Source: Deltaproteobacteria bacterium (GTDB lineage Bacteria > Desulfobacterota > UBA8473). Taken from it: a stretch of 6,656 bases of DNA. A model generated the notes under the pieces. The model was not told the origin of the DNA. It made no database searches and saw only the letters and a program-made list of their open reading frames with translations. Made by a program: the position numbers and the translations under genes. The stretch is taken from NCBI GenBank assembly GCA_030621455.1, contig JAUXHQ010000113.1, positions 1-6,656 of the forward strand, given 5' to 3'. Of this stretch, positions 3,943 through 6,656 are shown in pieces. The stretch's first letter is position 1. Each line of letters opens with the position of its first letter.

Positions 3943-6656
3943 ATGCTTCATATGTACCATGAAAAGATGTTTTGTGAAGAGCCCAGTATATCAACGTTAT
4001 TTAAGGCCATAGGTGACAGAAAAGGCAAAATATGGTCAACAGGCCTAAAAGGGTCCTCCAAGTCATTTCTCACACACATCCTAAAGGAAAGGTTAAACGA
4101 TACCTTTGTCATAATCACCCCCACTATAACAGAGGCCAAGTCATTCTGGAACGATTTGAGATTCTTTTTAGGTGAAGTGAGACCCGAGGATTCAGCAGAG
4201 CTAGGCAAGAGCCTTTTATACCCTCCGTGGGATATTTTTCCTTTCGATTCATTATCACCCTCTACAAATATCGTCTGTCAGAGATTAGAGGCTTTGTACT
4301 CTCTTTCAAGGGGATTCAGGCCTCTCATTGTCACAACTGTTTCTGCTGTAATGCAAAGGGTCATCCCGTATGAGACACTTGAGACTACCGCAGAACACAT
4401 ATTCACCGGGCTGGAGATCGATCGAGACAGACTAATGCTGAAGATGGTCGAGGGTGGTTATAACCACGTAAATCTCGTTGAAAAGAAGGGGGACTTCAGC
4501 GTTCGAGGAGGGATCTTCGATTTCTTCCCCCCCTTGCTCAAAGATCCTGTTCGGCTGGAGTTTTTTGGGGATGAGATAGAATCCATCAGACAGTTTGATG
4601 TGATGTCCCAACGCTCGCTCAACAGTCTGGAGGAGGTGGTTATCCTCCCTGTCAGGGAGATCATCTTTAATCCTGCAACTATCGACCATGCCACTAAAAA
4701 GATCAGGGATAGGGCCGATGAGAACAACGTGCCCAGAAGTGTGAGAGATGAGATCAACGATGAGATAAGGAACTCCACAATAGTCTCAGGTTTTGACTCT
4801 TATCTTCCCTTCTTCTATCCGAAACTGGACACCTTCTTCGATTATCTGCCCCAAAAAACATTACTACTAATAAGTGAACAATGGGAAACGGAAACGGAAG
4901 GATACAAACAGGAAGACTACATCAAGGAAGGCCATCGAGCATCCGAAAAACAGAAAGAGTGCCTTCCGGAAATTGACGAGTTGTACCTGACCTCTCGTGA
5001 GGTCGGGTCATATGTGGACAGGTTCCAGTCGGTGTTTCTGGAGAAGTCTGATATCCGGCAGCCCTTTGGGACTCAGATCAGGTTTTGCATAGAAGGCAAT
5101 GAAGATATCCGGGAAGGGTTTTTACCGTTAAGGTCGACTGAAGGCATATTGAATGCATTTGTAGAGAACATAAAAACCTGGCTGGATGATGGGTGCCGGG
5201 TACTTCTCGTCTGCCATACCCCTTCCCAAGTGAAGAGACTCTCCGAACTCTTGAACAACTATGACCTACCGCTTGAACTCGGTGAGGAACCATGCTTTCA
5301 ATTCGGGACAATGACGGCTGACCTGTCTCGACCAATATCAGCAGCCATAGGTGTCTGGCTCGGCGACCTTCTCTCAGGGTTCCGGTGGCCTGAGGCAAGG
5401 ATTATACTCGTTACAGAGGAAGAGATATTTGGTGAAAGGAAGAGACGTCAGTCTCGAACCAAACCGAAAGAAGATTACAGCATATCCATGTTCGGTGACC
5501 TCAAGGTCGATGATTATGTAGTGCATTTAGATCACGGTGTGGGGTTGTACCTTGGATTGAAAAAGCTTGGCATAGATGGGATAGAGAGCGATTATATCCT
5601 TATTGAGTATCTTGGTGGAGACAAGCTCTATCTCCCTGTCACCAGATTGAATCTGTTGCAAAAATACATGGGAGTTAAGGATCACTCCGCCAAATTGGAC
5701 AAATTGGGGGGACACACTTGGGAGAGAAAAAGGAAAAAGGTCAAAGAGTCCATAAGGGAAGTGGCCAAAGAACTCCTAAGGTTGTATGCGTTGAGAGATG
5801 TCCAACAGGGTTTTTCCTTCTCGAAAATCGACAGCTATTACAGGGAATTCGAGGCTACCTTCCCATATGAGGAGACCCCTGATCAGTTGGAAGCGATCGA
5901 AAGCGTAATGAAAGACATGGAAGATGAGAGACCTATGGACAGGCTTATATGCGGTGACGTGGGTTTCGGCAAAACGGAAGTTGCCCTCAGGGCAGCCTTC
6001 AGATCAGTTATGGATGGTAAACAAGTAGCCATACTGGTTCCAACAACCGTGCTGGCCCACCAACATTATCAAACCTTTATGGAGAGGTTCGAACCATATC
6101 CGGTCCAAGTAAATATGCTGAGCAGGTTCAAAACCCGGAAGGAACAAAAGGTCATCCTCGACAAGCTGGGAAAAGGGAAGATCGACATTGTGGTCGGGAC
6201 GCAACGTTTGCTCCAAAAAGATGTGGCATTCAAAGATCTGGGTTTGTTGGTCGTAGATGAAGAACACAGGTTCGGCGTTTCACATAAGGAAAGGCTGAAG
6301 AGATTAAAAACACTGGTAGACGTAATTACTATGACTGCAACACCCATCCCGAGGACCCTTCATATGTCTATGACAGGCATCAGAGACCTGAGTGTAATTA
6401 ACACACCACCCGAGGATCGGCTGGCTATCAGGACCTATGTGACCAAATTCGATGACCATGTGATAAGGAGGGCCATACTCAAGGAGATCGAGAGGGAAGG
6501 ACAGGTCTTCTTTGTGCATAATCGCGTTGAAACTATACTCGCTATGGCCAGGCACCTGAAGAAATTAGTCCCTGAGGCCAGTATTGGCGTCGCTCACGGC
6601 CAGATGGGAAAAAATGACCTGGAACAAGTCATGCTGTCCTTTTTCAATAAAGACAT
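3943..6656 (+). CDS. mfd: transcription-repair coupling factor Mfd (partial, C-terminus beyond right edge)
   Basis: Mfd is a cytosolic ATP-driven DNA translocase that pushes RNA polymerase stalled at lesions off DNA and recruits UvrA for nucleotide excision repair. The visible 904 codons run in one unbroken frame. The N-terminal UvrB-like module shows GLKGSSKS (34-41, the degenerate Walker A of the family), PPWDIFPFDSLSPS (94-107) and RGGIFDFFPP. The CarD-like RNA polymerase interaction domain lies at about 520-595 (DDYVVHLDHGVGLY). The RecG-like motor has PDQLEAI, Walker A GDVGFGKTE (671-679, lysine 677), GTQRLLQKD, Walker B DEEHRFG (772-778), TATPIPRTLHMSM from 798, VFFVHNRVE from 855 and AHGQM (884-888). 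Family members are usually about 1150-1200 residues, so roughly 250 are missing: the rest of the second motor domain and the C-terminal regulatory domain. ATG 3943 was chosen because it gives a normal N-terminus; only a weak site (TAGGT) precedes it. In-frame ATG 3904 would overlap the small ORF; ATG 3952 is also possible. Probably co-transcribed with nadA. Confidence 0.95.
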   Translation, partial: MLHMYHEKMFCEEPSISTLFKAIGDRKGKIWSTGLKGSSKSFLTHILKERLNDTFVIITPTITEAKSFWNDLRFFLGEVRPEDSAELGKSLLYPPWDIFPFDSLSPSTNIVCQRLEALYSLSRGFRPLIVTTVSAVMQRVIPYETLETTAEHIFTGLEIDRDRLMLKMVEGGYNHVNLVEKKGDFSVRGGIFDFFPPLLKDPVRLEFFGDEIESIRQFDVMSQRSLNSLEEVVILPVREIIFNPATIDHATKKIRDRADENNVPRSVRDEINDEIRNSTIVSGFDSYLPFFYPKLDTFFDYLPQKTLLLISEQWETETEGYKQEDYIKEGHRASEKQKECLPEIDELYLTSREVGSYVDRFQSVFLEKSDIRQPFGTQIRFCIEGNEDIREGFLPLRSTEGILNAFVENIKTWLDDGCRVLLVCHTPSQVKRLSELLNNYDLPLELGEEPCFQFGTMTADLSRPISAAIGVWLGDLLSGFRWPEARIILVTEEEIFGERKRRQSRTKPKEDYSISMFGDLKVDDYVVHLDHGVGLYLGLKKLGIDGIESDYILIEYLGGDKLYLPVTRLNLLQKYMGVKDHSAKLDKLGGHTWERKRKKVKESIREVAKELLRLYALRDVQQGFSFSKIDSYYREFEATFPYEETPDQLEAIESVMKDMEDERPMDRLICGDVGFGKTEVALRAAFRSVMDGKQVAILVPTTVLAHQHYQTFMERFEPYPVQVNMLSRFKTRKEQKVILDKLGKGKIDIVVGTQRLLQKDVAFKDLGLLVVDEEHRFGVSHKERLKRLKTLVDVITMTATPIPRTLHMSMTGIRDLSVINTPPEDRLAIRTYVTKFDDHVIRRAILKEIEREGQVFFVHNRVETILAMARHLKKLVPEASIGVAHGQMGKNDLEQVMLSFFNKD

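Noticed and set aside
4432..6555. Multiple minus-strand open frames of 61-106 codons inside mfd
   Set aside because: All are antisense to conserved Mfd motifs, and their translations look like complements of Mfd codons rather than proteins.

Overview
The window is an ordinary chromosomal segment of a bacterium, most likely Gram-negative. No mobile element, CRISPR array, rRNA or tRNA was seen. The protein families are housekeeping, base composition looks balanced, and arginine is often coded by AGG/AGA and isoleucine by ATA. With a lipoprotein signal sequence next to mfd, this suggests a Desulfobacterota-like ('deltaproteobacterial') or related lineage. That placement is an impression from the protein sequences, not a database result.

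Layout. On the minus strand, a full-length comEC/rec2 gene (97-2565) encodes a DNA-uptake channel with a C-terminal metallo-beta-lactamase-fold domain. Its stop codon overlaps a possible TTG start of a further minus-strand gene that leaves the window at position 1. A divergent gap of about 280 bases follows. It holds iterated GATAAG-like motifs, an extended -10 promoter (TGCTATAAT) reading right, a possible 15-codon leader ORF, a hairpin and an imperfect palindrome. On the plus strand come nadA (quinolinate synthase, best start TTG 2846), a 33-codon lipoprotein-like ORF behind a near-perfect ribosome binding site, and mfd (transcription-repair coupling factor), which is cut by the right edge after 904 codons.

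nadA, the small ORF and mfd lie close together on one strand with no convincing terminator between them, so they are probably co-transcribed. They do not form an obvious single pathway: NadA makes the NAD precursor quinolinate in the cytosol, Mfd removes stalled RNA polymerase at DNA lesions, and ComEC sits in the inner membrane. The parts least explained by known families are the tiny lipoprotein between nadA and mfd and the structured leader and repeat cluster before nadA. No clearly new multi-gene system was found.
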